Origin: Rubrivivax gelatinosus IL144
GTDB taxonomy: Bacteria > Pseudomonadota > Gammaproteobacteria > Burkholderiales > Burkholderiaceae_C
DNA: 64,000 nucleotides
Reading direction: 5' to 3'
Assembly: GCF_000284255.1 (NCBI RefSeq)
Contig: NC_017075.1
Coordinates: 2,728,001 to 2,792,000 of the forward strand
Below, one piece after another: positions 8,907 through 17,550 of this stretch (positions within the stretch are counted from its first letter, which is position 1; every line of letters begins with the position of its first letter). A program made the translations under genes and the position numbers. Below the pieces are notes generated by a model. It did no database searches, had not been told where the DNA came from, and saw only the letters and a list, made by a program, of their open reading frames with translations.

Positions 8907-10979
8907 ATGGCCGTTTTACGCAGCCTCGAGTTCCTGAACGACCGCGCCAACATGTCCGTGCAGGGCATGGAGGTCGCGTATGCCGACGTTGCCCACATGC
9001 CCGGCTTCGTCATCTTCGTGCACGGCGTCAACTCCGACGGCGAGTGGTACGAGGCCGCGGAACGGGGCCTGGTCGCCGGCCTGAACCGGCGGCTGTCGCT
9101 GCTGGGGACCGGCGCGGAGTTGAGCGAGACCTCGTATCGGGACGAACTGCGACCCAACGGCAGCTTGAGCGACGCCATCGACGGGCAGAGCTTCGTCGTC
9201 GACCCGGGGCGTTCGCCGGTCATCCGCTTCCGTTGGGGCTACAAAGCTGCCGGCAGCGACGGCACTCCGGGCTCGCAGGACGAGCGGGCGGTGTACGGCA
9301 GCAAGATCTACCTGAACGAACTGGACGCCTGGGGTGGCGGCCCTTTCCAGAACGGCACCTCGGCGCTGCCGTACATGTGGGGCGACGGCCTGGATGACCG
9401 GGTGTTCTGGTGGCTGTACGCCAACATGTTCCCCGTCGACGGGCGCGAGGTCTACGCCTGCCCGCCGCGCGCCTACTTCGCCCACGCAGCGCACCGGCTG
9501 AAGGAGCTGATTGCGGCGATTCGCGCCAAGCAGGCCGATTGCCCCATCACGGTGGTCTGCCACAGCCAGGGCAACATGGTCACGCTGGCCGCGGCGCTGA
9601 TGGGTGAAGCGACCGGGGCCATCGCCGACACCTACGTGCTGTGCAACCCGCCGTACAGCCTGGAGAGCCTGGCGATGGACCAGATCGTCAACGAGGACGG
9701 CAAGTCCGCCACTGGCCAGTTCGGCGGCGTGACCACGGACGCGCGCATCGCGACGTTCAAGAACTTCCTGGCGGCGGTGAAGCGTCGCGCCGACACCAGG
9801 CAGCCGCTGGAGCTGATCAACCGCTACCACAGCTTCAAGGATCGTCACACGGGCGAGACGCGCTTCGAGCTGAAGGCCTTTCCCGGCGACCCGAAGGCGG
9901 TGCCCGCGCCGGGCAGCGACCGCGACAACCGCGGCCGCGTGTTCCTGTACTGCAACCCCCACGACCAGGTGATCGGCGTGGCGCCGGTGCAAGGCATCGG
10001 CTGGCGCGGCGTGAACGCGGCGCAACTGGACAAGATCGGCGCCGCGGGCGTCTTCTACCAGCGCGTGTGGGCGATGCCCGGGGGCAAGCAGTCACCCGAG
10101 TTCGCCGTCGGTTCACCCGACTGGACGGGACGCGCCTACCGCTACCGTGACGACAACCACGACCCTTCGCAGTTCTGGCTGCCGCGTCCGCCGATGATGC
10201 GATTCGCCCTCGCCACCACCGAGGAGCAGGGGTTCTTCTCGAAGATCTTCACCCTCGTGACGGCGCCGTTTGTGTACATCGTCACGCGCATGTTCGACAT
10301 CCCGATCAACGCCGATCCGCCGAAGGACTGGGCCGTGCCGATCACGGCGCCGGCCTTGCCTCAGCCGGTCACGCCCATGTCCACGCGCTACGGCAAGACA
10401 GGGCCGTTCGATGAGGGCAAGGATCCGGCGCGCGATGCGCTGGCCGCGGCCGAGCACAAGGAAGTCGTCGCCGACGATCCGCATGCCGAGGTCTACCAGC
10501 AGACCGGCCAGGGCACTGCGGCCAGTGAACGTTCGCTGCGCTACGAGCAGGCGGCACGCCTGAAGCGCCTGCAGCGGGCAGCGGCCAAAGCGGGCCAGAC
10601 GCTGTCGGCCGAAGAGCAGCGCTCCGAACTGCGCAAGATGATGGAAGAGAACCCAAACGCGACCGACCACTCCACCATCCTGACCAACGCCCTGCACGCC
10701 GAGCGCGTGCTGGCCTACGACGTGGCCATCGGCTGGGTCAACCCCAGCCGCATCAAGCCGGAGGATGTGCAGGTGTTCAGGCAGTTCGCGCACTGGATGT
10801 TCGTGGACAAACTGCTTGCCAAGGAGTTGGTCCCAGCGAAGGCGTTCATCGACTACTGGAAGCAGGGCTTCTATGAAGATAAGCAACTGCACCTCACTTA
10901 CACCATGCAGCACATGGCGGCCACAGCCCCGGGAATCGTCGATGTGCGCGAACGCCACTGGGCGGGCGCCCTCAAATGA
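8907..10979 (+). CDS. Tle3-like T6SS lipase effector (alpha/beta hydrolase)
   Basis: Protein of 690 residues starting 3 bases after vgrG. It carries FVIFVHGVNSDGEW (about 34-47; oxyanion-hole type) and the nucleophile elbow VCHSQGN (218-223, Ser220), both hallmarks of lipases. The long C-terminal half has no separate catalytic motif and fits the DUF3274 part of Tle3 phospholipases. Tle effectors hydrolyse membrane phospholipids of target cells after delivery by VgrG. There is no signal peptide, as expected for a T6SS cargo. Codons from about residue 309 onward are duplicated downstream as a fragment. Assignment to Tle3 rather than another Tle family is by pattern only. Confidence 0.85.
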   Translation: MAVLRSLEFLNDRANMSVQGMEVAYADVAHMPGFVIFVHGVNSDGEWYEAAERGLVAGLNRRLSLLGTGAELSETSYRDELRPNGSLSDAIDGQSFVVDPGRSPVIRFRWGYKAAGSDGTPGSQDERAVYGSKIYLNELDAWGGGPFQNGTSALPYMWGDGLDDRVFWWLYANMFPVDGREVYACPPRAYFAHAAHRLKELIAAIRAKQADCPITVVCHSQGNMVTLAAALMGEATGAIADTYVLCNPPYSLESLAMDQIVNEDGKSATGQFGGVTTDARIATFKNFLAAVKRRADTRQPLELINRYHSFKDRHTGETRFELKAFPGDPKAVPAPGSDRDNRGRVFLYCNPHDQVIGVAPVQGIGWRGVNAAQLDKIGAAGVFYQRVWAMPGGKQSPEFAVGSPDWTGRAYRYRDDNHDPSQFWLPRPPMMRFALATTEEQGFFSKIFTLVTAPFVYIVTRMFDIPINADPPKDWAVPITAPALPQPVTPMSTRYGKTGPFDEGKDPARDALAAAEHKEVVADDPHAEVYQQTGQGTAASERSLRYEQAARLKRLQRAAAKAGQTLSAEEQRSELRKMMEENPNATDHSTILTNALHAERVLAYDVAIGWVNPSRIKPEDVQVFRQFAHWMFVDKLLAKELVPAKAFIDYWKQGFYEDKQLHLTYTMQHMAATAPGIVDVRERHWAGALK

Positions 10980-12252
10980 AACCTGGCATATCCTTCAATG
11001 AATCGGCGTCCGTTCATCACAGGAGCACTCAGCATGGGCCTGCTTGAACTGCTGGGCATCAAGCCGGTGACGGCGGACGCGCGGCCGACCACCTCCCCAA
11101 CGGTACGCGCGGCGTCGTGGCCACCGGGGACCGTCGCGCAACTGGTGGGGGGCAACGCCATCTCGACCATGTTTGCTCCGAGATTCGGCGTGGAGAAGCA
11201 TCTTGCCTTGCTGCTGGCCCAGTCGCCGGATGCGGGGCCGCTTCCGTACTACAAATCCATTACTGGCAGTGATGGATCGGTGACCGATCCCCTGGCGCGA
11301 CCCGACTTCGAGGAGGCTTTGCTAGTCGAACTGACCCTGAGCTTCCAGTTCGTCGTCACCTACTACGGCCAGGACGTTGAAGGCTTCAACATGTTCATGT
11401 GGAACGGCGTCCGCATGAACGGCTTGCCCCTTGTCGCCGGCTTCGTGCCTGAGCGCAGCGACGCCGACGCGCAGGCAAACTGGCGCAAGGCCTACCAATC
11501 CTTCGGCCTGACCTCCAAGCCCGCATTGACCATCGCCAACGGCAACGCCGGCTGGACCACGATGGAAGCGGGCCTGAAGATGATCGCCTCCCCCGAAGGC
11601 AAGGTGATCTGGCAGGCCACCGTCGACTTGCCGAGCTTCCCCAAGGGCAGTGCCCCCAACGAAGCCGCCGTGCTGCTGATGCTCGCCCACCCCGCCTACG
11701 ACACCGGTCGCAAGCCGCTGGCGTACCTTGGGGCCCCTCAGGTGGTCGAGGTGGATCAGGTCCAGCGTAGGGAAGGCGAACAGCCGCGCGTCACCGCGCT
11801 GCGCGAAGCCGCGCTGCGCGCCTGCGCCGCCGCAGACCTGGATCCCAAGCGCATCGGCTCGCTGGCCACCGACTGCGGCAAGGGCTCGCCGCAGTCGGCT
11901 CACCGTCTGGCCGAAGTGGGCTCCGCGATGCACGACCTGGCCCCCGACATCGATGCGGTGCACCAGCGCGTGGACCTGGCTGCGGTGCTGGGCGAGTTGG
12001 GAGCCAACACGGTGAACTACACGCTGCTGCTGGCCGCGTATGCCGCCTACGAGCGCAACCACCCGGTGCTGTACCTGTCCAACGTCGACCACGCCGCCGC
12101 ACGGGCCATGCTGGTCCTTCCTCCAGCCGGACATGTGCCGCCGGACCCGGCACGCAAGTTCCCGGAGCACAACTACCGCGGCCAGTGGTACGCGCCCTGG
12201 TGGGGCCAGCGGCTGGACGGCAAGAAGGACTATTGACGCGCCGCGCCGGAGC
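9832..12252 (+). repeat. Tandem duplication, copy 1 (effector 3' half + partner gene)
   Basis: First unit of a direct tandem repeat of about 2.42 kb. It begins inside the effector gene at the GCTTCAAGG stretch and ends about 16 bases after the stop of the first partner gene. The offset between copies is 2422 bases at the left end and 2379 bases from the partner start onward; the difference equals a 42-base and a 1-base deletion in copy 2. Confidence 0.93.
10998..12236 (+). CDS. Effector partner protein 1 (candidate immunity/adaptor, thiolase-like)
   Basis: Protein of 412 residues encoded 18 bases after the lipase. The N-terminus MNRRPFITGALSMGLLELLG resembles a twin-arginine or signal-anchor sequence, so the mature protein may be periplasmic, where Tle immunity proteins act. 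The C-terminal half has a thiolase/ketosynthase-like pattern: NEAAVLLMLAHP, then ALREAALRACAAADLDPKR, and LGELGANTVNYTLLLAAYAAY followed by HPVLYLSNVDHAAARAMLVL. No catalytic Cys is apparent. Position after the toxin suggests immunity (Tli3-like). An adaptor role (Tla3-like) cannot be excluded. A paralogue lies at 13377. Confidence 0.75.
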   Translation: MNRRPFITGALSMGLLELLGIKPVTADARPTTSPTVRAASWPPGTVAQLVGGNAISTMFAPRFGVEKHLALLLAQSPDAGPLPYYKSITGSDGSVTDPLARPDFEEALLVELTLSFQFVVTYYGQDVEGFNMFMWNGVRMNGLPLVAGFVPERSDADAQANWRKAYQSFGLTSKPALTIANGNAGWTTMEAGLKMIASPEGKVIWQATVDLPSFPKGSAPNEAAVLLMLAHPAYDTGRKPLAYLGAPQVVEVDQVQRREGEQPRVTALREAALRACAAADLDPKRIGSLATDCGKGSPQSAHRLAEVGSAMHDLAPDIDAVHQRVDLAAVLGELGANTVNYTLLLAAYAAYERNHPVLYLSNVDHAAARAMLVLPPAGHVPPDPARKFPEHNYRGQWYAPWWGQRLDGKKDY

Positions 12253-12253
12253 G

Positions 12254-13380
12254 GCTTCAAGGATCGGCACACGGGCGAGACGTGGTTCGCACTGAAGACG
12301 TTCCCCGGCGACCCGAAGGCGGTGCCCACGCCGGGCAGCGACCGCGACAACCGCAGCCGGGTGTTCCTGTACTGCAACCCGCACGACCAGGTGATCGGCG
12401 TGGCTCCGGTGCAAGGCATCGGCTGGCGCGGCGTGAACGCGGCGCAACTGGACAAGATCGGCGCCGCGGGCGTCTTCCACCAGCGCGTGTGGGCGATGCC
12501 CGGGGGCAAGCAGTCACCCGAGTTCGCCGTCGGTTCACCCGACTGGACGGGACGTGCCTACCGCTACCGTGACGACAACCACGACCCTTCGCAGTTCTGG
12601 CTGCCGCGTCCGCCGATGATGCGATTCGCCCTCGCCACCACCGAGGAGCAGGGGTTCTTCTCGAAGATCGTCACCTTCGTGACAGCGCCCTTCGTGTACA
12701 TCGTCACGCGCATGTTCGACATCCCGATCAACGCCACGCCCCCGAAGGAGTGGGCCGTGCCGATCACGGCGCCGGCCTTGCCTCAGCCGGTCACGCCCAT
12801 GTCCACGCGCTACGGCAAGACAGGGCCGTTCGATGAGGGCAAGGATCCGGCGCGCGATGCGCATGCCGAGGTCTACCAGCAGACCGGCCAGGGCACTGCG
12901 GCCAGTGAACGTTCGCTGCGCTACGAGCAGGCGGCACGCCTGAAGCGCCTGCAGCGGGCAGCGGCCAAAGCGGGCCAGACGCTGTCGGCCGAAGAGCAGC
13001 GCTCCGAACTGCGCAAGATGATGGAAGAGAACCCAAACGCGACCGACCACTCCACCATCCTGACCAACGCCCTGCACGCCGAGCGCGTGCTGGCCTACGA
13101 CGTGGCCATCGGCTGGGTCAACCCCAGCCGCATCAAGCCGGAGGATGTGCAGGTGTTCAGGCAGTTCGCGCACTGGATGTTTGTGGACGATCTGCTTGCC
13201 GACCAATTTGCTCCTGCGCAGGCCTTCGCCAGCTATTGGCAGGCCGGGTTCTATGAGAAGAAGCAACTGCACCTCACGTACACCATGCAGCACATGGCCG
13301 CCAACGCCCCGGCATCGTGGATGTGCGCGAACGCCATTGGGCGGGCGCCCTCAAATGAAACCAGGCATATCCTTCAATGA
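12254..13380 (+). pseudogene. Truncated effector copy (C-terminal half of the Tle3-like lipase)
   Basis: Near-identical copy of effector residues from about 309 to the C-terminus, without the catalytic N-terminal half (no VHG or CHSQG motif) and without a supported start. It carries an in-frame 42-base deletion relative to the parent (parent residues LAAAEHKEVVADDP lost) and a 1-base deletion near the end. That deletion changes the final residues from APGIVDVRERHWAGALK to an unrelated tail. Upstream, the frame runs into the first partner gene, so any longer reading frame is spurious. It arose by tandem duplication and appears non-functional, though it could serve as a recombination reservoir. 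Confidence 0.88.
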
Positions 13381-14615
13381 ATCGGCGTCCGTTCATCACA
13401 GGAGCACTCAGCATGGGCCTGCTTGAACTGCTGGGCATCAAGCCGGCGACGGCGGACGCGCGGCCGGCCACCTCCCCAGCGGTACGCGCGGCGTCGTGGC
13501 CGCCGGGGACCGTCGCGCAACTGGTGGGGGGCAACGCCATCTCGACCATGTTTGATCCGGGATTCAGCGTGGAGAAGCATCTTGCCTTGCTGCTGGCCCA
13601 GTCGCCGGATGCGGGTCCACTTCCCTACTACAAGTCGATCACTGGCAGTGATGGATCCGTGACCGATCCACTGGCGCGACCCGACTTCGAAGCGGCTTTG
13701 CTGGGAAAGTTGACCTTGAGCTTCCAGTTCGTGGTCACCTACTACGGCCAGGACGTCGAAGGCTTCAACATGTTCATGTGGAACGGCGTCCGCATGAACG
13801 GCTTGCCCCTTGTCGCGGGCTTCGTGCCGGAGCGGACGGAGCTGGATGCACGGGACAGCTGGAAAGAGGCCTACCAAGCCTTCGGCCTGACCTCCAAGCC
13901 CGCGCTGACCATCGCCAACGGCAACGCCGGCTGGACCACGATGGAAGTGGGCCTGAAGATGATCGCCTCCCCCGAAGGCAAGGTGATCTGGCAGGCCACC
14001 GTGGACCTGCCGAGCTTTCCCAAGGGCAGCGCCGCCAACGAAGCCGCCGTGCTGCTGATGCTGGCCCACCCCGCCTACGACACCGGTCGCAAGCCGCTGG
14101 CGTACTTGGGAGCCCCTCAGGTGGTCGAGGTGGACAAGGTCCAGCGCAGGGAAGGCGAACACCCGCGCGTCACCGCGCTGCGCGAAGCCGCGCTGCGCGC
14201 CTGCGCCGCCGCGGACCTGGATCCCAAGCGCATCGGCTCGCTGGCCACCGACTGCGGCAAGGGCTCGCCGCAGTCGGCTCACCGCTTGGCCGAAGTGGGC
14301 TCCGCGATGCACGACCTGGCCCCCGACATCGATGTGGTGCACCAGCGCGTGGACCTGGTCGCGGTACTGGGCGAGTTGGGGGCCAACACGGTGAACTACA
14401 CGCTGCTGCTGGCCGCCTATGCCGCCTACGAGCGCAACCACCCGGTGCTGTACCTGTCCAACGTCGACCACGCCGCCGCACGGGCCATGCTGGTCCTTCC
14501 TCCAGCCGGGCACGTGCCGCCGGACCCGGCACGCAAGTTCCCGGAGCACAACTACCGCGGCCAGTGGTACGCGCCCTGGTGGGGCCAGCGGCTAGACGGC
14601 AAGAAGGACTATTGA
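13377..14615 (+). CDS. Effector partner protein 2 (diverged paralogue)
   Basis: Protein of 412 residues, collinear with partner 1 with no indels. Most of the roughly two dozen substitutions sit in clusters: residues about 59-63 (APRFG versus DPGFS), about 105-110, and about 153-168 (SDADAQANWRKAYQS versus TELDARDSWKEAYQA). The C-terminal thiolase-like half is nearly unchanged. Its ATG overlaps the frameshifted end of the effector fragment. Conservation of an open frame while the adjacent toxin fragment decays suggests selection to keep it, as for an immunity protein against a related effector. The same N-terminal RR-containing signal-like sequence is present. Confidence 0.75.
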   Translation: MNRRPFITGALSMGLLELLGIKPATADARPATSPAVRAASWPPGTVAQLVGGNAISTMFDPGFSVEKHLALLLAQSPDAGPLPYYKSITGSDGSVTDPLARPDFEAALLGKLTLSFQFVVTYYGQDVEGFNMFMWNGVRMNGLPLVAGFVPERTELDARDSWKEAYQAFGLTSKPALTIANGNAGWTTMEVGLKMIASPEGKVIWQATVDLPSFPKGSAANEAAVLLMLAHPAYDTGRKPLAYLGAPQVVEVDKVQRREGEHPRVTALREAALRACAAADLDPKRIGSLATDCGKGSPQSAHRLAEVGSAMHDLAPDIDVVHQRVDLVAVLGELGANTVNYTLLLAAYAAYERNHPVLYLSNVDHAAARAMLVLPPAGHVPPDPARKFPEHNYRGQWYAPWWGQRLDGKKDY

Positions 14616-14784
14616 CGCGCCGCGCTGGAGCTGATGAAAGGATCTTCATGGTGGAGTCGATGGCAGCATCCCCGGCATCCGCTTCACCAATCGACCGCTG
14701 GCATCCGCGCCCTGCGTCAGACTGCGCGATGACGTCGCCGCCAGGATCTGCCTCAGCCCTCCAGCGACGACCTATGACCAGAAG

Positions 14785-15924
14785 TTAGGGTTGGTCTGAG
14801 GCACGAGCAGACGGTTCGTCGTCTAGTCGCTCCAAGAGCTTGGCAGCCCGGCTGGACACGGCGGCCGCCGTGCGAAAGTACCCCACGACCGAAGCGACAG
14901 ATGCGTGACCGGTCATCTCCATCGTCTCGGCCATAGGGACGTTCTGCCTCGCCGCCTCTGTCACGAAGCCCGAGCGTAGCGAATGCGCCGAGAAGCCATC
15001 TGCCAGGCCGGCCAGCGCGGCTCGTTCTTTCACGATCTTTCGCACTGCCGCGCTTGCCAGGCCACTCGAGCTGAGCTTCTCACCGCGTAGCACCCTCCGG
15101 AACACCGGGCCGTCGACAACGCCGCTGCGAGCGAGCCAGGCCGCCAACGCAACGCCCGCCATGCCGACGACGGGCTTGTCAGCTTGGGCGGCCGCGCTGC
15201 CCGACTGGTCGGTTTTCGACCGGTGTAAACGGTAGACGAAGGCCGCAGGCCCAACCCGGGTCAGGTTTTCCATCCGCGCGTCGGCGACCTCCGAGCGGCG
15301 ACGCCCTCCGCTTGCCCATGCGAAGAGCAGAAGGGCGCGATCACGCACACCGCGCAAGCTGTCGTCGCACGTTTGCAGCAACGCTTCGAGTGGCTCGCGG
15401 GTCAGGGCAGGCTTGCGATCTGGTGCCACCCCGCGCTTGGCGTAAGCGCGGCGGGTCTTGGACACCAACTCCCGTACTGCGACGTCCTGGCACGGGTTCG
15501 CCAGGCGATGCAACTGGTGCGCCTTGGACAGCACGCTCAGGCGATGCAGCAACGTCGCCAGTGAAGGCGGCCCTAAACGCGCCTTGAAGCCCCGGGCGAC
15601 AAGTGCTTCATCGATCTCCCGGGGAAGCTCGCAGCTCAGGCCGCTGTCGGTCTTGCGTTGCGCGTGGTCAACGACGAACTGGACGACAGCGGCCGTCGGT
15701 ACAGGCATTTCGATGCTGCGGTGGTAGCGCATCGCGAACCACGCCGCCCAGTAGCGAAGGGCGGCCTGGTAGCTGCGCACCGTGTTGTCCGACTCGCCTT
15801 CGGCCATCAGCGCCTGCACGGCGTCCTGCGCAAGCGCATCCAAGCCCGCCGGGTCTAGCGGCGCGACCAGCTGACCAGGGACCGTGCGCTCTCGTTGCGC
15901 CCTTGGAGATATGTTTGCTGTCAT
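14785..15924 (-). CDS. Tyrosine-type site-specific recombinase
   Basis: Protein of 379 residues. An N-terminal SAM-like/core-binding region (about 25-150, containing SDNTVRSYQAALRYWAAW) precedes the catalytic domain with the Arg in GGRRRSEV (about 208-212), HSLRSGF (314-320), TGH (338-340) and the nucleophile Tyr349 in VVGYFRT. All core catalytic residues are present, so it may be active. It is transcribed divergently from a KfrA-like gene. Its last codons (Asp-Gln-Pro) are encoded within a 14-bp sequence repeated at 17274, as often seen when an attachment site overlaps the integrase 3' end. Confidence 0.93.
   Translation of the reverse strand: MTANISPRAQRERTVPGQLVAPLDPAGLDALAQDAVQALMAEGESDNTVRSYQAALRYWAAWFAMRYHRSIEMPVPTAAVVQFVVDHAQRKTDSGLSCELPREIDEALVARGFKARLGPPSLATLLHRLSVLSKAHQLHRLANPCQDVAVRELVSKTRRAYAKRGVAPDRKPALTREPLEALLQTCDDSLRGVRDRALLLFAWASGGRRRSEVADARMENLTRVGPAAFVYRLHRSKTDQSGSAAAQADKPVVGMAGVALAAWLARSGVVDGPVFRRVLRGEKLSSSGLASAAVRKIVKERAALAGLADGFSAHSLRSGFVTEAARQNVPMAETMEMTGHASVASVVGYFRTAAAVSSRAAKLLERLDDEPSARASDQP
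14791..14804. repeat. 14-bp direct repeat, left copy (candidate attachment site)
   Basis: TTGGTCTGAGGCAC, located in the 3' end of the recombinase gene and repeated exactly at 17274-17287. The two copies frame the recombinase and KfrA-like genes (2.5 kb). This fits an attL/attR pair, but 14 bp is short and no empty site is available for comparison. Confidence 0.45.
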
Positions 15925-15931
15925 ACGTAAC

Positions 15932-15953
15932 GCGTACGATATCTAACGTACGC
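15932..15953. promoter_or_regulatory. Inverted repeat GCGTACG-N8-CGTACGC
   Basis: Perfect 7-bp inverted repeat starting 8 bases upstream of the recombinase ATG. It would overlap the recombinase promoter, so binding could repress it. Possible ligands are the divergently encoded KfrA-like DNA-binding protein or the recombinase itself. Confidence 0.5.
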
Positions 15954-15966
15954 ATGACTTGAGCAC

Positions 15967-15985
15967 CGATAACTTTCAATTATCG
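15967..15985. promoter_or_regulatory. Inverted repeat CGATAA-N7-TTATCG
   Basis: Perfect 6-bp inverted repeat in the same divergent gap, about 50 bases upstream of the KfrA-like ATG and within its likely promoter. KfrA proteins are known autorepressors that bind sites in their own promoter, so this is a candidate autoregulatory operator. Confidence 0.45.
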
Positions 15986-16032
15986 TTCCTAAGCGTGGTG
16001 GTGTAGGGCGCACAAATCAAGGAGTGGGAAGG

Positions 16033-17019
16033 ATGGCTCGCGGAATCCAAGAGCACGAGGTGTGGCAGGCGGCAGACGCGCTCTTGCTGGAGGGCCTCAG
16101 GCCCACGATCGAGCGGGTGCGTCAGAAGATCGGCCGGGGTTCGCCCAACACGGTGAGTCCAATGCTTGAGACCTGGTTCAAACACTTGGGCACACGAATC
16201 AAGGATCCAGGCGCGTTCTCTGCGCCAGCGACTCTGCCAGACCCCGTCTTGCAGGCCGCTCAGCACTTCTGGGACGTTGCGCAGGCCGACGCCAGACGCG
16301 ACATCGACGCGCGCGTGAGAGATGGCCTAGCTGCGGCCGCCGCCAACGTTGAGGCCGAGAAGGAAAAAGCGGCCATCGCAGAAGCGACGGCACTGTCCGC
16401 CACCACCAGGGCAAATCAACTGCAGACCCAGCTCGCCGAGTTGCGGGCTGCCCTTGAGGGCGAGCGCATCCAGCACGCCAGCACCGCCGCCCAGGCCAGT
16501 GCCGCGAGCGAGCGCTGCCATACGTTGCAGACGGAACTCCTGGCCACCCAGCAGGCTTTGGTGGAGGAGCGCATGCGAACCGACAGGGCGATCGCGCTGG
16601 CCGACGAACGTACCGCAGGGGCAGAGCGTCGTGCAGCTCTGGAAATTGACCGCGAGCGCGTCCTTCGGACCAAGGCAGAGAAGGCAACTGAGTCGGTCGC
16701 CAAACGCTTCGAGGCAGCACTCAAGGCCGAGGTCGCCGCGACGAGCCAACTCAATGCCGCGGAAGACCGATTGACCCAGTGTCAGGTTGAGGCAAACAGG
16801 CGTGAGAAGGAACTGCTGGCGGCCAGGGGGCGAGTCGAAGCACGCGTGCGCGAGCTCGAGACAGCCTTGTCCGAGGCCAACCAGCAGCTGTCGATCTCGA
16901 CAGCTTCCGACGCTCTGGTCGAGCAGATCGTGGGCAGGTTGGTCGCCGTCGACAAGCAGCGGAACGAGTTGCCACCTGCAGCGCCGAGTCGATCAAGGAA
17001 GAAAAAGCTCGCAGCCTGA
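16033..17019 (+). CDS. KfrA-like DNA-binding coiled-coil protein
   Basis: Protein of 328 residues. The ATG at 16033 is preferred over an in-frame GTG at 16024 because AAGGAG sits at a normal distance upstream. The first ~60 residues (VWQAADALLLEGLRPTIERV and GRGSPNTVSPMLETW) match the KfrA N-terminal DNA-binding domain. Residues about 80-310 are an Ala/Glu/Gln-rich heptad-like coiled coil, and the tail is basic (SRSRKKKLAA). KfrA proteins bind DNA and can organise or stabilise plasmids. Chromosomal copies next to integrases are common in mobile regions. Here it likely controls the divergent recombinase promoter; that is inference. Confidence 0.85.
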   Translation: MARGIQEHEVWQAADALLLEGLRPTIERVRQKIGRGSPNTVSPMLETWFKHLGTRIKDPGAFSAPATLPDPVLQAAQHFWDVAQADARRDIDARVRDGLAAAAANVEAEKEKAAIAEATALSATTRANQLQTQLAELRAALEGERIQHASTAAQASAASERCHTLQTELLATQQALVEERMRTDRAIALADERTAGAERRAALEIDRERVLRTKAEKATESVAKRFEAALKAEVAATSQLNAAEDRLTQCQVEANRREKELLAARGRVEARVRELETALSEANQQLSISTASDALVEQIVGRLVAVDKQRNELPPAAPSRSRKKKLAA

Positions 17020-17498
17020 GCCGGAAAAGAGAAGCCCCGGACACAGCCGGAGCGTCAATGCCTTTTCGCTGTCATCACGAGCGTGCTCCTGCTCGAGGAG
17101 GGAAAGCAGGGAGGCATGGACGAGCCGAGCCTCAAAAACTAGCAGTCACCCCTGGATCGCTTGCCGAAGCGGACCCGGCATGCAAGGAGCACCTCTGCTT
17201 TCTGTTCGCCGTTGGTCGGGCCGGCTAGGCTGAGGCGCGAGGCGTGACCAAGCCGACGCCCAAGGTGCCCTCTTTGGTCTGAGGCACCATTTCGTGATGA
17301 CAACAGCAAGCTGGTGTTCCAGGAGGTCAAGCGAGCTCGACGGCCACATACACAAGGCGTTCAACCTCACGAGCGGAACGGTCAACATCGCACATTGAGG
17401 TTGCAGGTGGGCGAACTGCCTCCTGGCCCGTGCCCTCTTTGGGATCCGGGTGGCCCTAGCACGCGAGCGCGCAAATTTCCGAACGAAGTTGCGCGATT
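17020..17498. other. Gene-poor spacer with repeat right copy
   Basis: No convincing gene is seen in these roughly 480 bases. They hold the right 14-bp repeat (17274-17287), itself nested in an inverted repeat GGTGCC...GGCACC (17264-17288), and composition becomes less GC-rich towards 17500. Short open frames here lack ribosome sites and coding character. Confidence 0.6.
17274..17287. repeat. 14-bp direct repeat, right copy (candidate attachment site)
   Basis: Exact second copy of TTGGTCTGAGGCAC. Unlike the left copy it lies inside an inverted repeat. It marks the possible right boundary of the recombinase/KfrA-like element. Confidence 0.45.
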
Positions 17499-17539
17499 GT
17501 TGATTTTTCTCGCCTACAATGTAGGCGTTGAAAATCAAC
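17499..17539 (+). promoter_or_regulatory. 41-bp near-perfect palindrome over promoter (operator)
   Basis: Two 20-base arms (17499-17518 and 17520-17539) around a single central A match at 17 of 20 positions. Outer ends read GTTGATTTT / AAAATCAAC and inner parts CGCCTACA / TGTAGGCG. A TACAAT hexamer at 17515-17520, a good sigma70 -10 element, lies across the centre. The ATG of the next gene follows at 17551. The arrangement strongly suggests a dimer- or tetramer-binding operator that blocks the promoter, most simply bound by the XRE protein of the same operon. Confidence 0.75.
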
Positions 17540-17550
17540 ATCCTCGGCCC

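Larger units (their letters stand above)
12254..14631 (+). repeat. Tandem duplication, copy 2
   Basis: Second unit of the repeat: decayed effector 3' part plus intact partner gene 2. The junction at about 12250-12256 joins the sequence after partner gene 1 (GACGCGCCGCGC) directly to effector codon ~309. The same 12-base run follows partner gene 2 at about 14613. Confidence 0.92.

Noticed and set aside
12040..12253. Upstream start that would make the effector fragment a 446-aa gene
   Set aside because: The first 70 codons lie out of frame inside partner gene 1; only the part from 12254 is homologous to the effector.
14781..14804. Possible integron attC-like site (GTTAGGG near the recombinase)
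   Set aside because: No matching inverse core site, no cassette array and no integron-type integrase feature was seen.
17314..17550. N-terminal extension of the 213-aa protein
   Set aside because: It would translate through the palindromic promoter and its -10 box; residues are not protein-like.
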